In this document: positions 7,854 through 14,657 of the stretch, piece after piece
How positions within the stretch are numbered: the first letter of the stretch is position 1
Layout of the letters: each line of letters begins with the position of its first letter
Source of the DNA: SURF-24 sp964537965
GTDB lineage: Bacteria > Bacteroidota > Ignavibacteria > Ignavibacteriales > SURF-24
Assembly: GCA_964537965.1 (NCBI GenBank)
Contig: CAZIDB010000117.1
Span: 1 to 14,797 of the forward strand
Direction of reading: 5' to 3'
Length of the DNA: 14,797 nt
Position numbers and translations under genes: made by a program
The notes under the pieces: model-generated
The model's database searches: none
Told to the model about the DNA's origin: nothing
The model's input: only the letters and a program-made list of their open reading frames with translations

Positions 7854-8153
7854 AAATCCCGTCTCCCGTAAAAGTGAAAAAGAATTTATATATGCAAAGG
7901 ATAACTGATTGTTTAGTGTTATTCAGAATTGTTAAGAAAATATTCTTATCAAAAGGGAATAAAAATGTGGAGGGAACAACCATCATCCCGGGAATGACGA
8001 ACGCATTGGTTGTAAAATATGAAAAACTAAAAACCGGATTCATTGAATACATAGTAAATCCGAAATGTCAGTCTTATTATTATTTTAACAGCAAGTTATT
8101 ATATATTTGGTTAAAGTACAATAGGAAGAAAAACTATCGGGACAGATTAAAAT
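7854..8153. other. 300-base gene-free stretch with an inverted repeat
   Basis: This stretch separates two minus-strand genes and presumably holds the promoter of the gene starting at 7853. Open frames on both strands cross it, but neither has a convincing start, family resemblance or composition, and they overlap real genes. The one clear structure is an inverted repeat, ACAACCA (7976-7982) with TGGTTGT (8007-8013), flanking a CCCGGG-centred sequence with TCAT/ATGA arms (7983-7997). It could be a hairpin, an operator or a decayed dispersed repeat. Confidence 0.45.
7976..8013. repeat. Inverted repeat / nested palindrome
   Basis: Outer arms ACAACCA and TGGTTGT are exact reverse complements, 24 bases apart. 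Inside, TCAT-CCCGGGA-ATGA forms a second imperfect palindrome. It is markedly richer in GC than its surroundings, and no U-tract follows on either strand, so a terminator is unlikely. Confidence 0.5.
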
Positions 8154-8759
8154 CTATTTCGTTCGAACAGTAAAAAAAAGATAAATAACAACGGCGGCTG
8201 TACAAACTGCTATCGCTGGTTCAAGTAAACTTGAAAACATCGATTCTTCAGGCTTATTTCCACGAGTGTAATTCAGACCCGGAGACTCGATATTATTTAT
8301 CATTTCATAGTCTATAGTGTCTTTACTTGTAAAACTAAAATCTTGTGCGGAGATAATTTTTCCTGAAGCGGCACAAGTATAATTTCCGTTGTAAACTATT
8401 TCACGTGTCAATTTATAACCACCAAGAAAACCATCTTTAAAAAGATCTGAATAGTTCACCATTATTGACGTGATTGTGTAGTTCAGTTCGGAATATGAAT
8501 TATCAGGGTTGTTGAATACCTGAATTTTATTATTAATGAATCCGGCATAAACCTGGTTGTTCAGAGAGTTGTAGTTTTGAGGAAGATTATTCTTAAGGTA
8601 GAATCCTGCTTTAATCTGATTATTTTCCCGAATAATTTTTACAGCGGAAGAATCAATTAACCGGGAAATAATTTCCAGGTTTGATTTGACCTGGGCGCTG
8701 CTTGCTTCAAACGCTGCTATGTTTAATAAGATTATCAGTAAAAAATTTTTTATCCGCAT
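8154..8759 (-). CDS. Exported protein with C-terminal membrane anchor, unknown function
   Basis: 201 residues with no recognised domain. A signal peptide spans about 1-22 (ending SSA|Q), and a second hydrophobic segment at about 178-197 (LLEPAIAVCTAAVVIYLFF) lies just before a short basic end (TVRTK). The predicted topology is therefore a periplasmic domain tethered to the inner membrane at its C-terminus. The middle is polar and Asn/Ser/Tyr-rich with beta propensity, and contains a TCAASGKIISA stretch. GGA lies upstream of the ATG. The promoter must lie in 8760-8903, between this gene and the htpX terminator, since the upstream htpX transcript is expected to stop. It could be an envelope assembly or accessory component, but nothing in the sequence decides this. 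Confidence 0.6.
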   Translation of the reverse strand: MRIKNFLLIILLNIAAFEASSAQVKSNLEIISRLIDSSAVKIIRENNQIKAGFYLKNNLPQNYNSLNNQVYAGFINNKIQVFNNPDNSYSELNYTITSIMVNYSDLFKDGFLGGYKLTREIVYNGNYTCAASGKIISAQDFSFTSKDTIDYEMINNIESPGLNYTRGNKPEESMFSSLLEPAIAVCTAAVVIYLFFTVRTK

Positions 8760-8903
8760 ATATCCGGGAAATTATTTCAAAATAAATTTATTCTTCTTAT
8801 AGAAACGTATTAACAAAACAATGGCTATCTTTTTTCTAAAATAACAGCATCGAATTTTAAGAGCCAAAATTAAAATATTTTTACGAATATGCAATACACC
8901 TAT

Positions 8904-8932
8904 AAAAAAAGCGGGTTTGTTTAACCCGCTTT
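8904..8932 (-). terminator. Rho-independent terminator of htpX
   Basis: A perfect 10-bp stem, AAAGCGGGTT (8908-8917) with AACCCGCTTT (8923-8932), closes a 5-base loop. On the minus strand it is followed by a run of U (A-run 8904-8910 on the plus strand). It begins six bases after the htpX stop codon. Confidence 0.92.
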
Positions 8933-8937
8933 AATCA

Positions 8938-9786
8938 TCAATTAGTTCCGTATGCTATATCCTGTAGTCTCTTTATTCTTTCTTCCATTGGCGGATGCGT
9001 TGAGAAGAGTTTAAAGAAAGACTTTCCGCTGAACGGACTTACTATAAACATATGAGCTGTCGCCGGTTCAGCATTATGCATCGGCAATTTTTCGTTTACC
9101 TGGGAAAGCTTATTTAAAGCAGAAGCTAACATTAATGGCTGCCCGCATATGGAAGCACCACCCGCATCTGCTGCATATTCCCTTGATCTTGAAATTGCAA
9201 GTTGAATTAAAGTTGCAGCTATTGGTGCAACTATAATCAGGACTAAATCGCCTATACCCCCTCCATCATCATCTCTGTCTCTTCCGCCAAAAATCATTGC
9301 CCACTGGGCCATGTGCGCTATATAGGTAATCGTTCCAACTAAAGTTGCTGCAATTGTTCCGGTTAAAATATCTCTATGTTTAATATGAGCTAATTCATGT
9401 GCAATAACACCGGCCAACTCTTCATCATTTAATGTTTTCATTATACCGGTTGTAACAGCAACAGCAGAGTTCTGAGGGTTTCTTCCTGTAGCAAATGCAT
9501 TAGGTGAAGGATTTTCAATCACATATACTTTAGGCATAGGAATCTGGGCAAACTGCGATAATCTTTCAACTGTGCTATATAGTTTTGGATATTGATTCCG
9601 TTCTGCCGGCTTAGCCCTGTACATCATTAGTACAATTTTATCCGAAAACCAATATGAACCAAAGTTCATTACAAGTGAAATAATAAATGCAATCATTACA
9701 CCAGTATTTCCTCCCAATAAACCGCCAACAAGCATAAGAATAACCATCATAGCCGTCATCAGGAATACTGTTCTTAAAGTGTTCAT
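8938..9786 (-). CDS. htpX: HtpX, membrane zinc metalloprotease (M48B)
   Basis: 282 residues, the usual length for HtpX, a cytoplasmic-membrane protease that takes part in quality control of membrane proteins with FtsH and the stress response. Two N-terminal membrane helices (about 6-26 and 28-48) precede the catalytic domain. The zinc site is H130-E-L-A-H134, with the third ligand E203 in SREYAAD. The NAFATGRNPQNSAVAVT block (96-112) and the C-terminal STHPPMEERI (253-262) are family hallmarks. Two further hydrophobic segments (about 140-165 and 180-198) flank a Gly/Asp-rich loop (RDRDDDGGG). A purine-rich GAGAG precedes the ATG. The gene is transcribed divergently from porQ, with 176 bases between, and ends at a strong terminator, so it is probably monocistronic. 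Confidence 0.96.
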   Translation of the reverse strand: MNTLRTVFLMTAMMVILMLVGGLLGGNTGVMIAFIISLVMNFGSYWFSDKIVLMMYRAKPAERNQYPKLYSTVERLSQFAQIPMPKVYVIENPSPNAFATGRNPQNSAVAVTTGIMKTLNDEELAGVIAHELAHIKHRDILTGTIAATLVGTITYIAHMAQWAMIFGGRDRDDDGGGIGDLVLIIVAPIAATLIQLAISRSREYAADAGGASICGQPLMLASALNKLSQVNEKLPMHNAEPATAHMFIVSPFSGKSFFKLFSTHPPMEERIKRLQDIAYGTN

Positions 9787-9849
9787 CTTTCTCTCTTTTT
9801 ATTTAATTGAAACTTAATTATTAAAAAACCTTTCTTCAATATTATCCTA

Positions 9850-9883
9850 TTTGCAAACTTAAACACAAATTTAGTTATATTTG
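9850..9883 (+). promoter_or_regulatory. Candidate promoter of porQ
   Basis: TTTG (9850-9853) and TATATTTG (9876-9883) match the Bacteroidota-type -33 TTTG and -7 TAnnTTTG elements, with a slightly long 22-base spacer. The same bases also read as TTGCAA-18-TTATAT of the sigma-70 type. The site lies in the htpX/porQ divergent region, about 80 bases before the porQ start codon. In AT-rich sequence such matches arise by chance. Confidence 0.4.
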
Positions 9884-9962
9884 TTTCAGAATTGGAATAA
9901 GATTTAGCCTTGCGGTTTTATACCGGAATAATTAATATAATCCATCAAAATTGAGGAAATTA

Positions 9963-10907
9963 ATGAAGTTTAAGCAGGTGTTTGCTTTTTGTGTTTTAAC
10001 AGTAGTATTATCTACATTTACTTTTGCCCAAAGCACATACGAATTTTTAAGAATTGATGTTAGCCCGCGGGCTGCTGCCCTTGCAGGCAGTTATGTTTCC
10101 AATTCAGATGATCCGAATGTTATTTTTTATAACCCTGCCGGTATAAACAACCTTGAAGGCATGCCTGTTTCTTTTTCTTACGTAAAATATCTTTCAGGAT
10201 TGGGGATAAATTTAGCAGGATTTTCAATGTCTAAAGACTTTGAAGGTATTGGCAGATTTGCGACAGGAATTTCATATATAAACTATGGAAACTTTGAAGG
10301 TAAAGATGAATACGGTACAGATACCAAAGACTTTTCTGTAGGAGAAGTTGCTTTTCTTGTGGGATATGGAAATTCACTTGACGAAAATTTTTATTACGGA
10401 GCAAACGCTAAATTTATTTATTCCTCATTCGCTGAAGTTTCCTCATCAGCATTAGCTGTTGATTTAGGTTTGCAATACGTTTTCCCTGAACAACTTATTA
10501 ATATTGGATTCTCTGTTTTAAACATAGGCGGACAATTATCTTCTTACTTTAATACCAAAGAAGATCTTCCATTAGATATGAGAATCGGAATTTCAAAGAG
10601 ACTTGAACACCTTCCGCTTCGTTTATATTTAAGCTTTAACAAGCTGAATGATGACAATGGGAAATTTTCTGACAGGTTTAAAACTTTTACTGTTGGAGCG
10701 GAATTTAATCTTAGTAAAGTGTTAAGGTTACGTCTTGGTTATGATAATGAGAAACGCAAAGAAATGAAGATTGGCACAACCGCCGGTTTGGCTGGATTTA
10801 ACATTGGTGTTGGCGCTGTAATAAGCGGTTACAATTTTGATTATGCTTATTCTTCCTGGGGTGAAATCGGCAGTTTAAACAGGATTGGAATTTCTACCAC
10901 TTTTTAA
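9963..10907 (+). CDS. porQ: PorQ-like type IX secretion system outer-membrane protein
   Basis: 314 residues from the ATG at 9963. The open frame extends to a TTG at 9951, but GAGGA (9953-9957) lies between them at proper spacing for the ATG, and the signal peptide (about 1-22, TFA|Q) then starts correctly. The mature N-terminus STYEFLRIDVSPRAAALAG, followed by D..vifyNPAGi, is typical of the PorV/PorQ barrel family. The later YINYGNF, G.nAKFIYSSF, lDlGlqYvF, NIGgQLs.Y, lPldmRIGiSkrLeHlPLRL blocks fit PorQ better than PorV. In type IX systems PorQ is an outer-membrane barrel that works with the PorU/PorZ/PorV attachment complex on cargo carrying C-terminal sorting domains, such as the sugar dehydrogenase in this window. 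No other type IX genes are seen here. A hairpin follows 28 bases after the stop. Confidence 0.78.
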   Translation: MKFKQVFAFCVLTVVLSTFTFAQSTYEFLRIDVSPRAAALAGSYVSNSDDPNVIFYNPAGINNLEGMPVSFSYVKYLSGLGINLAGFSMSKDFEGIGRFATGISYINYGNFEGKDEYGTDTKDFSVGEVAFLVGYGNSLDENFYYGANAKFIYSSFAEVSSSALAVDLGLQYVFPEQLINIGFSVLNIGGQLSSYFNTKEDLPLDMRIGISKRLEHLPLRLYLSFNKLNDDNGKFSDRFKTFTVGAEFNLSKVLRLRLGYDNEKRKEMKIGTTAGLAGFNIGVGAVISGYNFDYAYSSWGEIGSLNRIGISTTF

Positions 10908-10935
10908 TTTTATCTTTTTAAGATATTACAAAATA

Positions 10936-10962
10936 AAAGTTCTATCCGGGTGATAGAACTTT
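10936..10962 (+). terminator. Terminator-like hairpin after porQ
   Basis: A perfect 11-bp stem, AAAGTTCTATC (10936-10946) with GATAGAACTTT (10952-10962), closes the 5-base loop CGGGT. Only three T's end the stem on the plus strand, so termination may be weak. On the minus strand a better U-rich tract follows, but no minus-strand gene enters it. Confidence 0.6.
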
Positions 10963-11022
10963 GACTATCCTAATTAAATTCAAAGCATTCTTACAAAACG
11001 GATATTGTTTTTGGAGTAATAA

Positions 11023-11622
11023 ATGATTAAGAAATTTCTTTTGATTGCAATTCTATTATCGACTTATGTCTTCTCTCAACCGGATAATGATGAACAAAAA
11101 CAGATAAGTAAAGGTCCTAAAAAGTTTTCCTTCTTTGCACAAGTACAATCCAACCTTAGCATGGATATTTCGCGCTCAGATACAAGCTTTAATTATAAAC
11201 CCGGCGCTTCATTCATGATCGGTTTAGAATACTTCTTAAGTAAAGAGAACTATCTTACCGGCTTTGGTGCAGGATATCAATTTCAGAATAAAATTATAGG
11301 TACAAAAGGTAACTACAAAATAATACCCGTTTATTTCTTTTCAGATATAACATTGTTCACTCCTCTTATGCCACGTTTATCTTTAAAACTGGGTTACAAC
11401 TTCTTTCTTATAAGCGATGATTTTTTGAAAGGAGATTTGTTTAGCGAAAATGTCAGTTCAAATGGTGGATTGTTTTATGAGATTGGTTTATCAAAACAAA
11501 TAAGTGAGACAATTCTTTTCAGAATGACATTTGCAAGGAATGAAGGCAGAATTGAATCTACCGGAAAACAATATCTTTTAATTAATGAAAAACTAAACCT
11601 TGGAATTAATATAATTTTTTAA
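11023..11622 (+). CDS. Outer-membrane beta-barrel protein
   Basis: 199 residues with a signal peptide (about 1-18, VFS|Q) and a charged linker. Alternating amphipathic beta strands rich in Gly, Tyr and Phe then run to the C-terminus, which ends in an aromatic residue (LGINIIF) as outer-membrane barrels usually do. The size suits an eight-stranded OmpA/OmpW-like or 'outer membrane beta-barrel' family member. No peptidoglycan-binding or plug domain is present. GGAG lies about eight bases before the ATG. It follows porQ by 115 bases, with the hairpin between, so it probably has its own promoter or receives only readthrough. A role in the type IX system cannot be inferred from position alone. Confidence 0.7.
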   Translation: MIKKFLLIAILLSTYVFSQPDNDEQKQISKGPKKFSFFAQVQSNLSMDISRSDTSFNYKPGASFMIGLEYFLSKENYLTGFGAGYQFQNKIIGTKGNYKIIPVYFFSDITLFTPLMPRLSLKLGYNFFLISDDFLKGDLFSENVSSNGGLFYEIGLSKQISETILFRMTFARNEGRIESTGKQYLLINEKLNLGINIIF

Positions 11623-11680
11623 AATTACTATTTCGAGGACTTGTTTCTAACTAACGGATTATAGCATTTCTTTAAAACTT

Positions 11681-11757
11681 CAGCCCTTCCCTTGGGCTTG
11701 CTTGCCTGCCTGCTTTGCAAGGCAAGCTGCAAGCAGGGAAGGGTAAGGGATGGGCTT
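11681..11757. repeat. GC-rich imperfect palindrome between convergent genes
   Basis: The outer stem AGCCCTTCCCTT (11682-11693) pairs with AAGGGATGGGCT (11745-11756) with one mismatch. An inner stem CTTGCTTGCC (11697-11706) pairs with GGCAA and GCAAG (11721-11733) around a three-base bulge. CCCTTCCC (11684-11691) can alternatively pair exactly with GGGAAGGG (11736-11743). The composition is far more GC-rich than the genes around it. It lies between the stops of two convergent genes, so it may act as a two-way terminator. Its form also resembles dispersed REP-like palindromes. Its right end meets the stop codon of the TPR gene. Confidence 0.7.
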
Positions 11758-12897
11758 TTAATATTTACCGTACGGCTTTTCAATAAATCTTTTAGCAGAA
11801 TCATGAGAGTGGGCATAATCTCGTAACTCAAGGCATTCATTATAACATTCAAGCGCTTTTTCTCTTTCACCTTTCAGATCATACATATTGCCAAGATAAA
11901 TAGTCGCGTTAATTCTGAAACCGGAAACTTCATCTCTATCTATCTTTTTCGAAATATCAATGCATTCCTTTAAAAATATCATTGCCGAATCGACATTATT
12001 TATAAGCTTCTTATAATGACCAAGATAATAAGAAGCCTCCCTCCTGCTAATATTTCCGTAACCAGGGTAACCTTTTAAACACTTATCATAAACCGTTGCA
12101 AAGACTTCATCGCTTTTAAAGTAATCCCCTTTTCTAACAGCAATTCTTCCAAGATACCTCTGGAATAAAGGATTGTTAGGAAATTCAAATGTTAACTGAA
12201 CTGCATATTCCTCAGCTTTCTTATAATCATTTTCATAATGGAAAAAAAGCTGCATTAAAAAATAACGGGATTCATACTTTGCATATTTCCCTTTCTCAGC
12301 AACAAATGCAAGTTCTCTTATTCCTTTTGCTTTATCTCCCTTAGGAAAAAATATCATTAGTGGTTTAACAAACGGGTACTCATTTGGAATCACGTCGGCG
12401 TAATAATCATAAATTCCAAAGCCAAGCTGAACATCTACATTGGATGGGTCTAATTTAGCTGCATGCTGCACAATAGGAATTGCTTCTCTTCCGTCATCAG
12501 CAGCTTTTAGCCAGCTTTCGCGTATAGCTCTAAGCCGCCCGCGGAAACCAATTGAACCACCTTTAAAAAATAACGCATCAATATTATCCGGATCTTTTTC
12601 CAGGATCTCATCACACATGAAAATTACATCTTCAAGCTTTGCAAAGAATATATCGTCGTAGCTTTCGTTATCAAGATCAAGAAGAATCTTCCACCAGTCA
12701 ATCATTGCAAGGAAAAATTTTCCTGCAGGATGTTCAGGATAATCGGCCATTAATGTTCTGAAAGTTTTGCCCGCATCATCAAACCTTATTGAATAAATTT
12801 CTTTTATTCCTTTAACAACAAGGCTATCAAAATTTACCGGCCGGCAAAAGACGTTGCCGAATAGTATCATCATTAAAAGAAAAATCTTCTTAATCAA
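11758..12897 (-). CDS. Exported tetratricopeptide-repeat protein
   Basis: 379 residues from a TTG at 12897. That codon is chosen because GGAG (12903-12906) precedes it by five bases and it begins a proper signal peptide (IKKIFLLMMILFGNVFC). A longer frame to a TTG at 12912 runs into a terminator hairpin and has no ribosome site. The mature protein is helical with TPR-like units: 'a..l...P..p.g.ff.am', 'EKDPDNIDALFFKGGS', 'AKLDPSNVDVQLGFGIYDYYAD', 'A.QLTFEFPNNPLFQRYLGRIA', 'A.IYLGNMYDLKGEREKALECYNECLEL'. The middle GfGiYdYYAD..P...P ... FFPKGDK.KGI block recurs, from memory, in TPR proteins of the Chlorobi/Ignavibacteria side. The likely role is a periplasmic scaffold for protein-protein contacts; the partner is unknown. 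The gene lies 58 bases downstream of glyS. Confidence 0.78.
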   Translation of the reverse strand: MIKKIFLLMMILFGNVFCRPVNFDSLVVKGIKEIYSIRFDDAGKTFRTLMADYPEHPAGKFFLAMIDWWKILLDLDNESYDDIFFAKLEDVIFMCDEILEKDPDNIDALFFKGGSIGFRGRLRAIRESWLKAADDGREAIPIVQHAAKLDPSNVDVQLGFGIYDYYADVIPNEYPFVKPLMIFFPKGDKAKGIRELAFVAEKGKYAKYESRYFLMQLFFHYENDYKKAEEYAVQLTFEFPNNPLFQRYLGRIAVRKGDYFKSDEVFATVYDKCLKGYPGYGNISRREASYYLGHYKKLINNVDSAMIFLKECIDISKKIDRDEVSGFRINATIYLGNMYDLKGEREKALECYNECLELRDYAHSHDSAKRFIEKPYGKY

Positions 12898-12910
12898 TTT
12901 AGCTCCAAAC

Positions 12911-12940
12911 AAAAAACCCGATTTATTATAAACCGGGTTT
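12911..12940 (-). terminator. Intrinsic terminator between glyS and the TPR gene
   Basis: AAACCCG (12914-12920) pairs with CGGGTTT (12934-12940); after one mismatch TTTA/TAAA extends the stem. On the minus strand it is followed by a U-rich tract (A-run 12911-12916). It lies 15 bases after the glyS stop and four bases before the Shine-Dalgarno of the TPR gene, so it could also act as an intercistronic attenuator. Confidence 0.8.
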
Positions 12941-12955
12941 CAATCTTTGTTCCTT

Positions 12956-14455
12956 TTAGTAATTTACTTTTAACTTATCCAGCAAATAGTTAAGCACCTT
13001 ATCAATGCTTACTCTTATCTGTTCCATCGAGTCACGTTCTCGTATGGTAACAGTCTGATCTTCAAGAGTCTGGGTATCAACAGTAATTGCATAGGGTGTT
13101 CCAACTTCATCCATACGGCGGTATCTTCTGCCAACTGCACCTTTATCATCATAAAATACTCTAAGGAAAGGACGAAGTTCAGCTTCAATCTTTCTTGCTA
13201 CCTCAGGCATTCCATCTTTGTTTACCAAAGGCAGGATTGCAGCTTTTATTGGCGCCAATCTAGGATGAAATCTTAAAACGGCTCTCATTTCATCTTTAAC
13301 TGTTTCTTCATAATATGCATCTACAAGAAAAGCCATGAATGAACGGCTTGCACCAGCAGACGTTTCAATAATAAAAGGAATGAACTTCTCTTTGCTTTCT
13401 TCATCAAAATATTTCTGGGACTTACCGGAGAATTGTTCATGTCTTGTCAGATCGAAATTAGTTCTGTTATGGATTCCTTCAATCTCACCCCAGCCAAACG
13501 GGAATTCATATTCAATATCTGTAGCTTCTTTTGCATAATGAGCAAGCTTATCTTTCGGATGATCGTGATACCTGAGTTTTTCCGGAGTCATTCCGAGAGA
13601 TTTAAACCAGTTCATTCTTCTTTCTTTCCAGTAATCGTAGAATTTTTTATCATCTTCCGGTTTAACAAAATACTGCATTTCCATCTGCTCAAATTCGCGT
13701 GTGCGGAACAAAAAGTTCTTAGTATTAATTTCATTCCTGAAAGCTTTGCCAATCTGGGCGATACCAAACGGGAGTTTCTGCCGGCTTGCACCCTGTACAT
13801 TTAAGAAATTAACATAAATTCCCTGCGCAGTTTCAGGACGCAAATAAACTACAGCGCTGCTGTCTTCAAGTGGCCCTATAAATGTTTTAAACATCAGGTT
13901 AAACTGGCGGGCAGATGTAAATGTACCTGCATTGCCGCACTGCGGGCAGTTGAGCTTAGCAAGCAATGCTGTTGTTAAATCTTTATCTTCAAGCATTGCA
14001 CCAAATTTTTCATCTAAGGACAAGCTTTCATCGCTATGAATCTTAACCAACTTTTCAGATATAGCTATATCATCTTTTAATGATTCAACAAGCTCTTTAT
14101 AAATTTTTTCTTTTTTCTTATCCGCTATTTGTTCTGCAAGTGTATCAAGGCGGAATCTTGCTTTGCACTGTTTACAATCTACCATCGGATCGGTAAAATT
14201 CTCAACGTGACCGGATGCTTCCCAGACTCTTGGATGCATTAAAATGGCAGCATCAATTCCTTCTATATCTTCACGGTAAGTCATGAAGCGCCACCATTCT
14301 TCTTTAATATTTTTAAGCAGTTCAACACCAAGCGGACCGTAATCCCAACAGCCGTTTAATCCGCCATAAATTTCACTTGATTGGAAAACAAATCCTTTTC
14401 TCTTTGCCAGCGATACAATCTTCTCGATGGTATCATTCTTTTTTTGCTTTTCGAT
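12956..14455 (-). CDS. glyS: Glycyl-tRNA synthetase (alpha2, class II), apparent ATC start
   Basis: A cytoplasmic enzyme charging tRNA-Gly, of the homodimeric archaeal/eukaryal-like type also found in many bacteria; 499 residues as called. The first in-frame ATG (14284) would remove the strongly conserved N-terminus (RKGFVFQSSEIYGGLNG...DYGPLG...K..WW, about residues 19-55), so translation must begin upstream. Between the in-frame TAA near 14505 and 14284 there is no ATG, GTG or TTG. An ATC at 14455 lies six bases after a perfect GGAGGA (14467-14462) and starts I/M-EKQKKND, as expected for the family. Other signatures: cysteine pairs C94/C97 and C170/C173 (zinc-ribbon-like), LRPETAQGIY (205-214), motif 2 FRNEI...FRTREFEQMEM (239-260), motif 3 ETSAGASRS (364-372), and a C-terminal anticodon-binding domain (about 390-499). 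Another explanation for the start is a sequencing error. Confidence 0.93.
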   Translation of the reverse strand: MEKQKKNDTIEKIVSLAKRKGFVFQSSEIYGGLNGCWDYGPLGVELLKNIKEEWWRFMTYREDIEGIDAAILMHPRVWEASGHVENFTDPMVDCKQCKARFRLDTLAEQIADKKKEKIYKELVESLKDDIAISEKLVKIHSDESLSLDEKFGAMLEDKDLTTALLAKLNCPQCGNAGTFTSARQFNLMFKTFIGPLEDSSAVVYLRPETAQGIYVNFLNVQGASRQKLPFGIAQIGKAFRNEINTKNFLFRTREFEQMEMQYFVKPEDDKKFYDYWKERRMNWFKSLGMTPEKLRYHDHPKDKLAHYAKEATDIEYEFPFGWGEIEGIHNRTNFDLTRHEQFSGKSQKYFDEESKEKFIPFIIETSAGASRSFMAFLVDAYYEETVKDEMRAVLRFHPRLAPIKAAILPLVNKDGMPEVARKIEAELRPFLRVFYDDKGAVGRRYRRMDEVGTPYAITVDTQTLEDQTVTIRERDSMEQIRVSIDKVLNYLLDKLKVNY

Positions 14456-14461
14456 AACAAA

Positions 14462-14467
14462 TCCTCC
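14462..14467 (-). promoter_or_regulatory. Strong Shine-Dalgarno of glyS
   Basis: GGAGGA on the minus strand, with a six-base spacer (TTTGTT) to the ATC at 14455-14453. It is the strongest ribosome site seen in the window, and there is no usual start codon in the glyS frame at the right distance. A TTG one base downstream of it is too close and out of frame. This site is what fixes the proposed start. Confidence 0.75.
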
Positions 14468-14481
14468 GGAAATTTTTGGGC

Positions 14482-14489
14482 TAAATATA
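14482..14489 (-). promoter_or_regulatory. Candidate -10/-7 element of glyS
   Basis: TATATTTA on the minus strand matches seven of the eight positions of the TAnnTTTG -7 element and also reads as a TATAAT-like box. It would give a short leader of roughly 10 bases before the Shine-Dalgarno. No convincing upstream element is seen, so this is only suggestive. Confidence 0.3.
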
Positions 14490-14593
14490 ACGAAAAAATT
14501 TTTCTCTTAATTGTCCCTGCTTTTCAAAATTGATTTAAAAAGTTGAGAACCTCACAAATACGATAAATTGCTCCAAATAAAATATTATGTGTG

Positions 14594-14622
14594 TAGACTA
14601 TTAAAAAAGAATGCTATATATT
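14594..14622 (+). promoter_or_regulatory. Candidate promoter of the terminal lipoprotein gene
   Basis: TAGACT (14594-14599) and TATATT (14617-14622) are separated by 17 bases and lie about 35 bases before the ATG at 14658, in the region divergent from glyS. The sigma-70-like spacing is good, but the region is very AT-rich and chance matches are expected. Confidence 0.35.
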
Positions 14623-14657
14623 TTACTCAAGTTTTTAAAATAATAATAGGTGGGTAT

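Noticed and set aside
7819..8052. 77-codon minus-strand ORF
   Set aside because: Overlaps the start of the 7266-7853 gene in another frame and reads through the palindrome. No protein-family features.
8155..8172. GTTCGAAC at about 8161 as a tRNA T-arm
   Set aside because: No acceptor or anticodon stem can be formed around it, and it lies at the end of a coding gene.
7874..8173. 99-codon plus-strand ORF from a GTG at 7874
   Set aside because: No ribosome site, no family resemblance, runs antisense into the end of the gene at 8154, and crosses an inverted repeat. It looks like chance openness of an intergenic stretch.
9951..9962. TTG start of porQ at 9951
   Set aside because: The Shine-Dalgarno GAGGA lies downstream of this TTG and is correctly spaced for the ATG at 9963.
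11628..11870. 80-codon minus-strand ORF over the palindrome
   Set aside because: It overlaps the 3' end of the TPR gene out of frame, and its Pro/Lys-rich residues come from the palindrome itself.
13335..13804. Plus-strand ORFs inside glyS
   Set aside because: Antisense shadows of a strongly conserved synthetase gene.
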